DNA of 47,187 nucleotides from a virus, in IMG/VR virus record IMGVR_UViG_3300044825_003138, positions 1-47,187 of that record; one strand, 5' to 3'. The notes below the pieces were generated by a model that was not told where the DNA came from, made no database searches, and saw only the letters and a list, made by a program, of their open reading frames with translations. Below are positions 17,147 through 25,402 of the stretch, piece by piece (the stretch's first letter is position 1; each line of letters opens with the position of its first letter). A program made the position numbers and the translations under genes.

Positions 17147-18679
17147 GTGTCACGTAGACGCGGGTCAGACGATTTTAATTTCAAGCCTTTCAAGGCTACA
17201 AATCCTGCTGAGTTACCGAAGACAGTAAAGGGCTCCGACAACATCAAGGAGCTCAATTCTCCGTTACCGTTTAAACGTCGCTTTAGGCCAGCTTTAAATA
17301 CCAAAGATTTTAGTCTTACAAGCGAGTACGACTACGCATCGCTTTGGGTTCGTTGGCGCCGCGGATATGAGCTGAGTATGTACTCTCAGCAAGCGTACGG
17401 AGGTTTAACTTATTCGTTTAAGTATTTCGTATCCGGTACTCCTGGACTGGGTGTGTTTCTACCCGGTATGTGTTTCATGTATCCGACTACGCGGACGGAT
17501 ATGCGTATGCACATGGTTGGCATTCGCCCTCGGGATTCGTTTAATTTCCTGAACTTTGGTTATTCGATTGTTTCTGTAATAGATTACGACGCAAACACGT
17601 ATGCCGTGAAACTAAGCTCCGCTTTCGGGGCTCCCATTTCATTCTTTACTGGCGAAGTTTTATCTAATAGATTCAACGCAGACGGTACAGATAAACAGTA
17701 CGGATTTAACAACTACACGGTTACAGCCGTGGGCATTGATAATGTGCCTGTCACTCCGTCATATGCTCCTATATTTAATACTTTATTTTTATCTCATACA
17801 GATAAAACAAGCTGGGCTGTTGTTGATGAAAATACATTAGCCATTCCCGCCACTGGGCCTCCGGCGGTTGGAGAATATCTGACAACGGAGATGCGGTCTC
17901 AGTGTACCTGTTCCGACTTTTTAGCTCGCGAAAATTTTAATCTGTACGACGCGTCAATTCGCCGTAAATATCCGCGTACGCGCCCGCAAAACTTCGATCC
18001 TGGTTATTTCGACGCGGGTATTGACGGGTCGCCTCGTGTTGTGCCTTCGTCTGATAACCCCGGTTTTGTTAGAACATTTGGTTTTATTTATATTAATCAG
18101 ATATACAATATCCCTAGTTTTTCTGAAGCGACATACTCGGATCCTAACTTTTTCTATTACCAACCAAAGTGGTGTAAGCATATTTACGCCGCAATGTGGG
18201 ATCTCCAGCGCGCATACGATCAAGGCGTAGTCACCGGACCTTGGCTACCGCAACCAACTGACGAACCTTTGAACGAGTACTACAGAGAGTATTTCGAAAA
18301 AGAATTAGAGCGACAGACCACATTCCTGAAGCGTGAGAAAGATTTGGTCTGGTGGCAGCGATACAGCCCTGCTAAGGACGATATGCCGACGCACATGATG
18401 TACCCGGATATGTACAACATGATGACGAAGACGCTCAATGCCGGAGACTTATTGGGACCAAGCACTCTGCAGGGCGCAAGTTTCGAGATGTTTACGATCG
18501 ACGAGTTCAACCCTTTCGATCCCGCATCTTTTGTTGTCGGGACGTATGATGGCGGCACATATGCAAACGGTGTTCTGGTTAATCAACCTACAAACGTGTT
18601 TGATGGCGGTCAGTATTTGAATGGGGTTATAGTTCCTCCGGCTGGTTTCCCTTCTTTAATTAATGGTGGTGTTTATTAA
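17147..18679 (+). CDS. Putative tail structural protein with SWIM-like zinc motif (510 aa)
   Basis: GTG start just after the previous stop. The protein has a basic N-terminus, a long beta-rich body, and repeats DGGTYANGVLV / DGGQYLNGVIV at the C-terminus typical of fibre-associated proteins. Within it CTCSDF (C253, C255) and WCKHIYA (C343, H345) form a C-x-C...C-x-H pattern like the SWIM zinc finger, though with an unusually long 87-residue insert. Zinc binding is inferred. Position before a repeat fibre suggests a tail-tip or fibre-attachment part. Confidence 0.72.
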   Translation: MSRRRGSDDFNFKPFKATNPAELPKTVKGSDNIKELNSPLPFKRRFRPALNTKDFSLTSEYDYASLWVRWRRGYELSMYSQQAYGGLTYSFKYFVSGTPGLGVFLPGMCFMYPTTRTDMRMHMVGIRPRDSFNFLNFGYSIVSVIDYDANTYAVKLSSAFGAPISFFTGEVLSNRFNADGTDKQYGFNNYTVTAVGIDNVPVTPSYAPIFNTLFLSHTDKTSWAVVDENTLAIPATGPPAVGEYLTTEMRSQCTCSDFLARENFNLYDASIRRKYPRTRPQNFDPGYFDAGIDGSPRVVPSSDNPGFVRTFGFIYINQIYNIPSFSEATYSDPNFFYYQPKWCKHIYAAMWDLQRAYDQGVVTGPWLPQPTDEPLNEYYREYFEKELERQTTFLKREKDLVWWQRYSPAKDDMPTHMMYPDMYNMMTKTLNAGDLLGPSTLQGASFEMFTIDEFNPFDPASFVVGTYDGGTYANGVLVNQPTNVFDGGQYLNGVIVPPAGFPSLINGGVY

Positions 18680-19345
18680 GTGACTTCAACACCCGTTATT
18701 CTTCTCCTAAAACGATCAGGTCAGTCTTCTGATCGTCCTCAAACTAGCGTTGTTCAGAACGGCGAGCTTGCTATCGCCGTGGGCGCCGCAGATCCGGGTC
18801 TATATTTCGAAGACTCTGCCGGAAGCATCCGAAAAATCGGTCCTTCGCACTACGGAACAACTGCGCCTAATTCCACGCCTGTTGGTTTAGCCGGAAACTC
18901 CGTTGGTGAGCTGTGGGCAGATAGTTCTACAGGAAGTTATTACTTAAAAGTCTGGACTGGCGGCGCCTGGCAAAAGGTAGGTGCCGGCTTTGCGGATTCA
19001 GCTACTACCGCAACCACGGCAACTACAGCTACCTTTGCTACTCAGGCTTCTACAGCTACCCTTTCTTCTGGAACGATTCTGGCTTCGGGTGCTGTATTTT
19101 CCCGAACAGCAACTTTAGCTTCGGGAACAATTTTAGCTTCAGGTGCTTTATTTGCTAATACAGCAACTTTAGCTTCGGGAGCAATTTTAGCTTCTGGAGC
19201 CATTCAGAGTTCCACGGTGGTCTTAAGCGGACTCCCTAATCCCGTTCTAAATCCGTCCGGAACTCTGATTTATCAGGTTCAGCCGTCTGGTGTTTTCGCA
19301 GCCGGTCTGTATGTTCGAGCTACCGATACTTGGCTCCTTGTTTAA
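18680..19345 (+). CDS. Repeat-containing tail fibre protein (221 aa)
   Basis: GTG start immediately after the previous TAA. The N-terminal segment VVQNGELAIAVGAADPGLYF, then GSIRKIG, and YYLKVWTGGAWQKVG matches phage fibre adaptor domains that anchor to the tail. Next come three 18-residue TATLASGTILASGALF-type repeats and a C-terminal domain ending GLYVRATDTWLLV. The repeats probably form a triple-stranded rod. The stop overlaps the end of the converging Dps gene by four bases. Confidence 0.78.
   Translation: MTSTPVILLLKRSGQSSDRPQTSVVQNGELAIAVGAADPGLYFEDSAGSIRKIGPSHYGTTAPNSTPVGLAGNSVGELWADSSTGSYYLKVWTGGAWQKVGAGFADSATTATTATTATFATQASTATLSSGTILASGAVFSRTATLASGTILASGALFANTATLASGAILASGAIQSSTVVLSGLPNPVLNPSGTLIYQVQPSGVFAAGLYVRATDTWLLV
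19052..19213 (+). repeat. Three 54-bp tandem coding repeats
   Basis: Three consecutive 54-base units encode TATL(S/A)SG(T/A)ILASGA plus four variable residues. The period is a multiple of three, so copy number can change without breaking the frame and would alter fibre shaft length. Confidence 0.85.
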
Positions 19346-19881
19346 GGACGCAAAGTGCTCTTGAGGAACCACGAGGCCTTGAACATCATCCCTACGAGTT
19401 CCGCCAAGTAGTTCTCAATATCTGGAGCATCGACTTCCTTTGCAATCTTTTGCAGATCTTTGGAAGTCATTCCGCAGGTCTCTAAATTCTTCAGATAAAC
19501 AGTAAGTCCTTCACGGGTTTCATAAGCTTTTACATGTTTAAAGCCTTTGTAAGCGCTCAGTAAACCGCGCTCACACATAGGCATCAGAAAATCCATTGTG
19601 CGCACAAATTCGGCGATCTGGTCGAATTGCTCGATATGCGCTCCGTACTGTTCTTTCAGGAACTCATGAATCGGCAGAAACAGAGGACCTTCGACGTTCA
19701 GATGGAGTAAATGGCTTTGAACATAAAGTTGATGTAAATAAGAAGATAAAGACACCAGTCCAGAAATTAAATCCTCGACTGATGCCTTGTTCCCCTCGTC
19801 CCCCGTCTCCGGCTCTTCAAACATCTGCTCAGAAGCCTCTTGCGGCGCAGGCGTGGTGCTGAAAGAACCGGAGAACGTCAT
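19342..19881 (-). CDS. dps: Dps-family ferritin-like protein
   Basis: Protein of 179 residues. After a 30-residue acidic disordered N-terminus it shows the Dps ferroxidase pattern: H60 in LLHLNVEGPLF, H72 in PIHEFL, D87 and E91 in FDQIAEF. The spacings H-12-H-15-D-4-E equal those of E. coli Dps (H51, H63, D78, E82). The C-terminal KASWFLKSTL helix also fits. Dps dodecamers oxidise and store iron and protect DNA. The usual tryptophan after the first histidine is leucine here, and the DNA-binding lysine tail is absent, so iron/peroxide handling is more likely than DNA coating. Confidence 0.82.
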   Translation of the reverse strand: MTFSGSFSTTPAPQEASEQMFEEPETGDEGNKASVEDLISGLVSLSSYLHQLYVQSHLLHLNVEGPLFLPIHEFLKEQYGAHIEQFDQIAEFVRTMDFLMPMCERGLLSAYKGFKHVKAYETREGLTVYLKNLETCGMTSKDLQKIAKEVDAPDIENYLAELVGMMFKASWFLKSTLRP

Positions 19882-19891
19882 TTTTTCGTTA

Positions 19892-20158
19892 TCAGAAAGA
19901 GCAAGCAGCCGCAGTTGCGGGCTCTGCAGTTTCCACTTTAGCGGCGGATGAAGTCTTCAGGTACTCCTCGAGTGCGTTTTTATTCACGCGGTACAGAGAT
20001 TTGGCGCCATTAGGCTGCAAATTCACGAAGATTTGCTTGGGCCATCCGCCGGGTTGATTGGACTCAGTCAGAGCAATACGTTTGCGCACAAAACCTGAGC
20101 TGCAGTTCAGGAATTCAGCGGTTTCTGCGATTGTCAGAAGATTCTTGTCGTCAGGCAT
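19892..20158 (-). CDS. Excisionase-like HTH protein (88 aa)
   Basis: Protein of 88 residues with a MerR/AlpA-type winged HTH: LLTIAETAEFLNCSSGFVRK at residues 7-26, then WPKQIFVNLQPNGAKSLYRV and KNALEEYLK. This layout is typical of phage excisionases and small regulators. It lies upstream of dps on the reverse strand with 10 bases between, so both probably share a transcript. A role in excision is plausible only if a functional integrase exists; otherwise it may regulate its neighbours. Confidence 0.78.
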   Translation of the reverse strand: MPDDKNLLTIAETAEFLNCSSGFVRKRIALTESNQPGGWPKQIFVNLQPNGAKSLYRVNKNALEEYLKTSSAAKVETAEPATAAACSF

Positions 20159-20182
20159 GACGATATAGAAGATGAATTACAG

Positions 20183-20219
20183 AGGACACTATAGAGCTTT
20201 TTCTGCTCTGCGTAGTCCT
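20183..20219. promoter_or_regulatory. Nested inverted repeat in divergent gap
   Basis: AGGAC (20183-20187) pairs with GTCCT (20215-20219), and inside it AGAGC (20193-20197) pairs with GCTCT (20205-20209). It sits between the reverse HTH/dps pair and the next forward gene, in a 149-base non-coding gap, so an operator or leader structure is likely. No sigma-70 pair is clear. Confidence 0.45.
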
Positions 20220-20307
20220 GTGTGGAGGAGTTCATGTACTCTTAAGATTTCTGTTGAGCTGTGTGAAGCGTTGTAGTATTTACAATATTGTTAGATTCTG
20301 TGTCCAT

Positions 20308-20556
20308 ATGGCTATTCGTATCGCTGGGGAAATTTTTAAAAACTACAACGTCCCCAAACGAGACGTTCAGAGCGGTAAAGAATTCTCCGTGGCAGCCAAG
20401 GAAGGGGACACTGTGCGTTTAGTGCGCTTTGGTGATCCCAATATGGAGAACCGTAGTAACGAACCAGATCGACGCCGAGCTTTTCGTTCGCGTCATAGCT
20501 GTGACGAGAAGAAGAGCAAATTGACTCCGGGTTACTGGAGTTGTAAGTCATGGTGA
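20308..20556 (+). CDS. Conserved small phage protein (82 aa)
   Basis: ATG 20308 is chosen over an upstream in-frame start because the conserved part begins MAIRIAGEIFKNYNVPKR. The C-terminal FGDPNMENRSNEPDRRRAF, then RSRHSCD and GYWSCKSW, resembles a small protein common in marine phages (R.RHNC...YWSCK.W). The paired cysteines and histidine may bind metal. Function unknown, probably virion or assembly related. Confidence 0.8.
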   Translation: MAIRIAGEIFKNYNVPKRDVQSGKEFSVAAKEGDTVRLVRFGDPNMENRSNEPDRRRAFRSRHSCDEKKSKLTPGYWSCKSW

Positions 20557-20666
20557 GTACAATGTGTTTCCATTTTATTTATAGCGCATAACGAAAGCTT
20601 CTATTTTTCAAAATAATGTGATACGGAGATACTGGGAGTTAGACTCTGAGTATCGGCAGCCGGCAC

Positions 20667-20921
20667 ATGGCCTCCAAGCGTGATTCGGAGCACACAGGGA
20701 ACTTAGCCTGCGGTTTGACGCTAGAGGACGAGTTCGTACTTACACGCATTCGTACTAAAGCACACACACTACATAGTAAGGATCGCGATAATTATCTCTG
20801 GGATAAAGTGTTTAAGTTGATCTGCCGAGAGAGGGCGTATAAAACAGTAATGGCTGAAGTGGGCATCGCTGTGGATACAAACATGAAGTTATTTGATGAC
20901 GAAGAACTGAAAGAAAGTTGA
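20667..20921 (+). CDS. Hypothetical small protein (84 aa)
   Basis: ATG start after a 110-base gap in which I see no gene. The protein reads MASKRDSEHTGNLACGLTLE and later LWDKVFKLICRERAYKTVMA, helical and moderately charged. Related small proteins with a CRER...VM segment occur in cyanophages to my memory, without a known role. No domain assigned. Confidence 0.7.
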   Translation: MASKRDSEHTGNLACGLTLEDEFVLTRIRTKAHTLHSKDRDNYLWDKVFKLICRERAYKTVMAEVGIAVDTNMKLFDDEELKES

Positions 20922-20991
20922 GCAAAGATTAAACTAAAATCAACGGATCATATCCCTGCGATTTTCATCTTCTAGGCAAAAAATTCAAAAC

Positions 20992-22311
20992 ATGCCGTAC
21001 ACCACAGAGCAACTTAAGCAAATCGCTAGGCAAAAAGCCCGTGATTTTGGTGTTAATCCGGCTATTTTTGAGCGCCTTATAACTACAGAGTCTAGGTGGA
21101 ACCCCGCCGCTGTTAGTCCTGCCGGAGCGCAAGGACTGGGTCAGTTGATGCCTGCGACTGCTCGGGGCCTTGGTGTGTCTGATCCGTCAGACCCGGTTCA
21201 AAACATAACAGGAAGTGCTAGGTACCTCAGTCAGCAGTTAAAACGTTTTGGGTCATATCCCAAAGCTCTGGCTGCGTATAACGCAGGCCCCGGCAACGTG
21301 GAAAGATACGGGGGTATTCCGCCTTTTAAAGAGACGAGAAATTACGTAACCAAAATTTTAGGCGGGACCGCTGTTCCTACGGGGGGCATGATGGCTCCCC
21401 GCGGCCCAGCGCAAACTCCAGCCCCTGTTCCAGCTCCTGCTAATGCCGCGCAACGCATTCAACTTCCCCGATTCGACCTTCGCGGCGCTTTGAAAGGTCT
21501 GCTGCTGCGTTCAGCTGTCGAAGGTTTGGGGACACCAAACAGTGCAGCCGAAGCTATACAGCTCCAAAACCGTGCCGCTGAATTGGCGGATGCCGGCTAC
21601 GAGGATGAAGCGGATGTTCTGGAGTCGCAATCGATCAGCAAGCTAGCCGAATCGACGCAGCAAGTAGGTTTAGATCCATCCACATTAGCTAAAAACATCT
21701 TGGAGCTCAGGCAACAGCAAACGGCATACAACGCAGAGGTTTCCCGGATTGAACGAACACTCAACGACGTGGCCGTGAGTCAGACGGCGCAAGCTGCTGG
21801 TGTTAATACCCAGACAGGGGCTAAACCGGGTCAAGGTTTTGCTAAGACTGGCGGAGGTATTTCGTATCCGAATGCTGTTGTCACCTCTGCCGTCGATGCC
21901 ACGGGCGAACCTGGCTTGGATTTTGCGATCGAGGGAGGGGCTAACGCGATGTTTGCGACGCCTTTTAATGCTCAGGTTTTAAAAGTCGTTCGCGAACCTA
22001 ACGCCGCTAATCGAGGTCCAGGCGGCCGTGGGTACGGTAACTATGTTGAGCTTCGAGGTGTTACTCCTGAGGGTAAACCTTTCGATACCTTGATTGCTCA
22101 CTTTAACGAAATCAATCCGAATCTAAAGCCGGGTATGCGTTTAGCGGCGGGCACGCCTCTTGGTTTACAAGGGACTACAGGTCGCGCTACGGGTCCTCAC
22201 ATTTCTATGGACTTCTTTGATCCCGGAGCTTCTACAGCTAGCCCAGAAATCCTGCGGATAAGAGATATTGTTGCTGGTAGAATTAAGCGAGGCCAAGCAC
22301 CTTTCGGATAA
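20992..22311 (+). CDS. Virion lytic transglycosylase with degenerate M23-like domain (439 aa)
   Basis: Residues 1-125 form a soluble lytic transglycosylase domain: [10 protein letters not shown] with catalytic E33, [19 protein letters not shown], and [16 protein letters not shown]. It would open the peptidoglycan during DNA entry. Residues ~295-425 follow the LytM/M23 peptidase layout ([40 protein letters not shown]). However the first zinc histidine is E306 and the terminal HxH is H403-I-S405, so this domain has probably lost peptidase activity. The next gene starts at its stop. Confidence 0.87.
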   Translation: MPYTTEQLKQIARQKARDFGVNPAIFERLITTESRWNPAAVSPAGAQGLGQLMPATARGLGVSDPSDPVQNITGSARYLSQQLKRFGSYPKALAAYNAGPGNVERYGGIPPFKETRNYVTKILGGTAVPTGGMMAPRGPAQTPAPVPAPANAAQRIQLPRFDLRGALKGLLLRSAVEGLGTPNSAAEAIQLQNRAAELADAGYEDEADVLESQSISKLAESTQQVGLDPSTLAKNILELRQQQTAYNAEVSRIERTLNDVAVSQTAQAAGVNTQTGAKPGQGFAKTGGGISYPNAVVTSAVDATGEPGLDFAIEGGANAMFATPFNAQVLKVVREPNAANRGPGGRGYGNYVELRGVTPEGKPFDTLIAHFNEINPNLKPGMRLAAGTPLGLQGTTGRATGPHISMDFFDPGASTASPEILRIRDIVAGRIKRGQAPFG

Positions 22312-22844
22312 TGGGTTTATTCGGTCCTAGTCCTGCTGAGCGTGCTCAAGCTTCGGTAAATACCGCACGCGATATTCAGAAGCGGACTATCGTTGCTTTA
22401 CGGCGTCAAAATCAGAGATTAAAAAAACGAGCGAATAAACAACAACAAGCTATAAGCAACCTGGCTCCGATGGGGCCTAAGGAGGCCACTACGCAACTTT
22501 CGCAAGATTTTTACAAGACGATCGGTGATATCGGCAGCCAGTACAGTCGACAATTAGCTCAATATGATCCGAATCTGCTCGCTTCACAATCAGCGAAACG
22601 GTTTGCAGGTATGTTGTCCTCGAGTTTAAGCGATTACACCAATCGGCTTAACCAAGCAAGTCAAGCTGGAAGTGCTCGGTTATATGCAGCGTTATCTGCA
22701 CCCATCACACAGTTCCAAAAAATAGCGGAAGATCCTGCTTTTAATAATCTGCTTAATCAGACGTTTATGTCCTACGCGAGTAATCCGCCTACAGTTACGA
22801 GCGACGTGGAATCCATGAAGCAATTATATACATACAATGTCTGA
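22311..22844 (+). CDS. Putative internal virion protein (177 aa)
   Basis: ATG overlaps the transglycosylase stop. The 177-residue helical protein begins [20 protein letters not shown] and has a basic coiled segment RRQNQRLKKRANKQQQAISN, then several Ser/Ala-rich amphipathic helices. Together with the transglycosylase it resembles the internal or ejection proteins of short-tailed phages. No family recognised. Confidence 0.7.
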   Translation: MGLFGPSPAERAQASVNTARDIQKRTIVALRRQNQRLKKRANKQQQAISNLAPMGPKEATTQLSQDFYKTIGDIGSQYSRQLAQYDPNLLASQSAKRFAGMLSSSLSDYTNRLNQASQAGSARLYAALSAPITQFQKIAEDPAFNNLLNQTFMSYASNPPTVTSDVESMKQLYTYNV

Positions 22845-23142
22845 CGACATAAAAGAATCAAAACACGAACGAAAGGTCAGGTTTCACAGCGAAGCTCCTT
22901 TTGCGAAACACGATTACCGCTATCGAAGCCGCGATGTTATTCGTATGGCCGGTAAGGTCTGGTCGGAAGGCCCGAGCGAACGGCGTCAACGCTTAGAGAG
23001 AGAAAGGCTCTCAGGTAAATCTAAATCCACCCCCGTGGGTCTCGGATTTGCTGAGCGAGATGCTTACGGCCCGAATGACAATTTCGGGACCGCACGTTTT
23101 CTCAGTAATATACGCGCCCCAGAGGACTATAGAATTCAATAA
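22837..23142 (+). CDS. Hypothetical protein (101 aa)
   Basis: Starts inside the end of the previous gene (8-base overlap). The highly charged protein contains HERKVRFHSEAPFAKHDYRY and ERRQRLERERLSGKSK. Its 3' end overlaps the converging methyltransferase-like gene by 41 bases. It is the last forward gene before a reverse island. No family recognised. Confidence 0.7.
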   Translation: MSDDIKESKHERKVRFHSEAPFAKHDYRYRSRDVIRMAGKVWSEGPSERRQRLERERLSGKSKSTPVGLGFAERDAYGPNDNFGTARFLSNIRAPEDYRIQ

Positions 23143-23680
23143 AGTCCCTGACTCTTTCTTCTGGTTTAGTTGATTCAGGCATATATAAGATAAATCCGTA
23201 ACATCGTGTGTTAGTTATTTTTGGAAGATCTGGCGTATCCAAGTGAAGCGCAGGTTTCTCCTTTAAAACACACATGGGAAGGTCTAAGCCGATCTTCTGC
23301 GTGGTTATTAATGCAACTTCTGTCGAGGTTAGAAAAATAATGGCTTCCTCGAAATTGTTTCTCAGATATTGCCGATAGCACTCCTCCAACCACACGCGTT
23401 GAGCTGACTTGACGAAACGCTTTTTTCTGCGGAAAACGCTGGAATCGGGCGGTTGTTCGTCGTAAGTCAGGCTGTCCCTGGGCGGATATAAATATACGTT
23501 TTTAGCTTCCCACTTTTGCCGAAGACCGTTATCTTCCGCAGTGAAATAACGATCTGCGTTTATTAAAGTGTTCGCGGATTTGCTGGAAGCCGGGTCTAAC
23601 TCGACGCGGCCTCCGAAAAACGCAGATGTGATTCCGATTACGTCTGGCGGAGAGACGAAATCAGTCGCGACTTGCGGCAT
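23102..23680 (-). CDS. Phage Dam-like adenine methyltransferase fold, catalytic motif altered
   Basis: Protein of 192 residues matching the layout of phage N6-adenine methyltransferases: DFVSPPDVIGI, then GRVELDPASSKSANT (residues 25-38), TAEDNGLRQKW, and a motif IV position reading NVYLYPPRDS. The usual (D/N)PP(Y/F) at that place is YPPRD (65-69), lacking the catalytic D/N and the aromatic base-stacking residue. It may be inactive or have another role. It is the last gene of the reverse island. Confidence 0.68.
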   Translation of the reverse strand: MPQVATDFVSPPDVIGITSAFFGGRVELDPASSKSANTLINADRYFTAEDNGLRQKWEAKNVYLYPPRDSLTYDEQPPDSSVFRRKKRFVKSAQRVWLEECYRQYLRNNFEEAIIFLTSTEVALITTQKIGLDLPMCVLKEKPALHLDTPDLPKITNTRCYGFILYMPESTKPEERVRDFIEFYSPLGRVYY

Positions 23681-24083
23681 CAGCGATCCCGTCGAGTCGA
23701 GAATTTGCTTCGTCTAAATCGATCACGTGGGCACTTATCCCGTATCGAGAGGCTAAGAGGACCAAAGCTTTATCCTCTTTACTCCCTACTTTCTGAACAA
23801 GACCGATAGCTTCCGATAAAAACTTTGCTGTATCCGCGTCACACATTTCTTCTGCTAACGCCATATCCGTTTTTAAGTCCGCTACTGTCATGTACACGCT
23901 TTGATCTGGCTTAGCGGGATTGAAGCACAGAGCTCCTGCGCCGGATGCCTTCCGAAATTCTTGGTACAGGGTCACGATGTCCCCTGTTATCATTTTGGCC
24001 GTATTAAGACCGATACGGTTCTTTACTTCTGACTTACCGAACAGATCTTTAGCAAGTTTGTCGCGTTCTTTGGAGTTAGCCAT
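23661..24083 (-). CDS. Hypothetical protein (140 aa)
   Basis: Start ATG at 24083 is chosen because the upstream extension of the frame is antisense-like and overlaps the next gene fully. The 140-residue helical protein begins MANSKERDKLAKDLFGKSEV and contains VYMTVADLKTDMALAEEMCD. It overlaps the methyltransferase-like gene start by 20 bases and is itself overlapped by the upstream gene's stop by 8 bases. No family recognised. Confidence 0.72.
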   Translation of the reverse strand: MANSKERDKLAKDLFGKSEVKNRIGLNTAKMITGDIVTLYQEFRKASGAGALCFNPAKPDQSVYMTVADLKTDMALAEEMCDADTAKFLSEAIGLVQKVGSKEDKALVLLASRYGISAHVIDLDEANSRLDGIADAASRD

Positions 24084-24411
24084 TTTGATAGTTGGTGAAG
24101 TTCTGCCACGCTGATTCCAAGACTTTAGTCGCATCAAAGAGGAATGCGGAGGTATTGGTTTCCGCCGGGTCAAGCTTGCAGTAATGACGGCCTTCAACCA
24201 AACCAGCAGTACCGCCGCTCGCAATGCCAGTATGAATAAGTTTATCGATAACCACAGGAGCGACGTTGAGCCTCGAAGCAATAGCTTTTTTACTAACAAA
24301 CGCCGTGGTGACCTTGTTTGCTTTTGCATTTGAAATAATTTGAAGACTGGTGTCGATGTTGGTGAGGACTTCAATCAGTTTTTTAAGATCTTTTGTGATG
24401 TCGAGAGTCAT
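24076..24411 (-). CDS. HTH DNA-binding protein (111 aa)
   Basis: ATG 24411. After a helical N-terminus (DLKKLIEVLTNIDTSLQIIS) residues 47-70 read AFVSKKAIASRLNVAPVVID then KLIHTG, a clear helix-turn-helix, followed by a wing-like LVEGRHYCKLDP and LFDATKVLE. This layout is like excisionase/regulator domains of phages and plasmids. It probably binds DNA, perhaps at the inverted repeats just upstream (24471-24497). Stop overlaps the next start by 8 bases. Confidence 0.7.
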   Translation of the reverse strand: MTLDITKDLKKLIEVLTNIDTSLQIISNAKANKVTTAFVSKKAIASRLNVAPVVIDKLIHTGIASGGTAGLVEGRHYCKLDPAETNTSAFLFDATKVLESAWQNFTNYQNG

Positions 24412-24439
24412 GGGAAATGGTAGGGAGGCCGCCCCATCA

Positions 24440-24497
24440 CCGGGTACCCGGCAATGCGGTTCGTTTACAAGTCGTAGGAAACGACAAAAACTACGAC
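24440..24497. promoter_or_regulatory. Palindrome and inverted repeats upstream of the HTH gene
   Basis: CCGGGTACCCGG (24440-24451) is a perfect 12-base palindrome. GTCGTAG (24471-24477) is inverted as CTACGAC (24491-24497), while GTCGT can also pair with ACGAC at 24481-24485, giving two alternative hairpins. All lie in the 140-base gap upstream (reverse strand) of the HTH gene. An operator or attenuator is inferred. Confidence 0.5.
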
Positions 24498-24551
24498 TAC
24501 CTCCCAAGATACTGCGTAAGGGCCGTTCTTACCAGACGCAGCGAGTTGAGT

Positions 24552-24977
24552 CTAAGGTAGTCTCATCCATTCTGCATTAGATAAATCTTCTACAAATTTT
24601 AATTTGTTGTTAAATCCGCTTCTGACCCTTTGTCTTATGTCGGACGCCTCAAAGCGTGATCTGTGGTGATAAGGATTTACGCATCCGATAGTTCCGCAAG
24701 TTCGTTTCAGAGTGTTGTTACCGATATCAGCTTTAAAGAAAGCGTAATAAACATTTGCGATTTTTAATCTCTTACCTTCTAATCTCAAATGCGTAAACGA
24801 TGATTTCCAACACTCGTAAAGGTCTTGATTCTGAAGAGTCAGTTGAGTGAGAACAGCTCTCAATTCAGGTTTTATGTCATCTAGACACGGAAATACCGGA
24901 TCTAGATCAATTTCTTTAAGACAGTCTTGGCAAACTGTATCAGTCTTTTTGTGAGACTCATTTTTTATGCAGATCAC
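24552..24977 (-). CDS. HNH-like zinc protein with CVNPYH motif, copy A (141 aa)
   Basis: GTG start overlapping the previous stop (GTGA). An N-terminal CQDCLKEI pair of cysteines, a helical middle, and CGTIGCVNPYHHRSRFEASD near residue 95-115. The C....CVNP.H pattern resembles the zinc/His part of HNH-type nucleases in phages. No complete D-H motif is clear, so the nuclease call is tentative. A related protein is encoded at 25617-26276 in the same island. Confidence 0.6.
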   Translation of the reverse strand: MICIKNESHKKTDTVCQDCLKEIDLDPVFPCLDDIKPELRAVLTQLTLQNQDLYECWKSSFTHLRLEGKRLKIANVYYAFFKADIGNNTLKRTCGTIGCVNPYHHRSRFEASDIRQRVRSGFNNKLKFVEDLSNAEWMRLP

Positions 24978-25402
24978 AGCAGGCTTTCAAGCTGAGTAAC
25001 GAAATCATCAGGCTCTTCGATCAACAGTTCAATGAGTTTTTCCACGGTTTTACGAATATCTTTTTCTGACGTTTCGGTTGCTTTGCTTTCGTTCAGCATC
25101 AACCAGTACTTATGGGCGTTAAGAAGATAAAGGTGTGTCTGTTTCGCCCGCAGAGCTTGCGTTTTCCAGCGATCAAACTCAAAACTGCTGTTGTGCCGAC
25201 TGCTTCCAGTTTTTAGCTCCAGCTCGCGAATCTCGATTTGAAGCTCGATATCGCGGATTGTGTACTCCGTAGATGAAATCTTAGCTTTGCACTCTTCGAT
25301 AGATTCAGGTTGTTTGTTATCGGAGTAGATCCAGGCAGGGAGATTCTCGATAACGTATTTAGCGTCCCAGAGGCTGGGCTTAGTAGGCGTAGCAGTGGTC
25401 AT
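24974..25402 (-). CDS. Hypothetical coiled-coil protein (142 aa)
   Basis: ATG 25402 overlaps the upstream stop (ATGA). The 142-residue protein contains SLWDAKYVIENLPAWIYS and then a long coiled-coil-like helix (IRDIELQIEIRELELKT, WKTQALRAKQTHLYLLNA). Acidic C-terminus. Probably oligomeric; no family recognised. Confidence 0.7.
   Translation of the reverse strand: MTTATPTKPSLWDAKYVIENLPAWIYSDNKQPESIEECKAKISSTEYTIRDIELQIEIRELELKTGSSRHNSSFEFDRWKTQALRAKQTHLYLLNAHKYWLMLNESKATETSEKDIRKTVEKLIELLIEEPDDFVTQLESLL

Noticed and set aside
20187-20194. CACTATAG, resembling the T7 RNA polymerase promoter core
   Set aside because: The upstream ten bases match poorly, the site occurs once only by eye, and no phage RNA polymerase gene is seen in the window.
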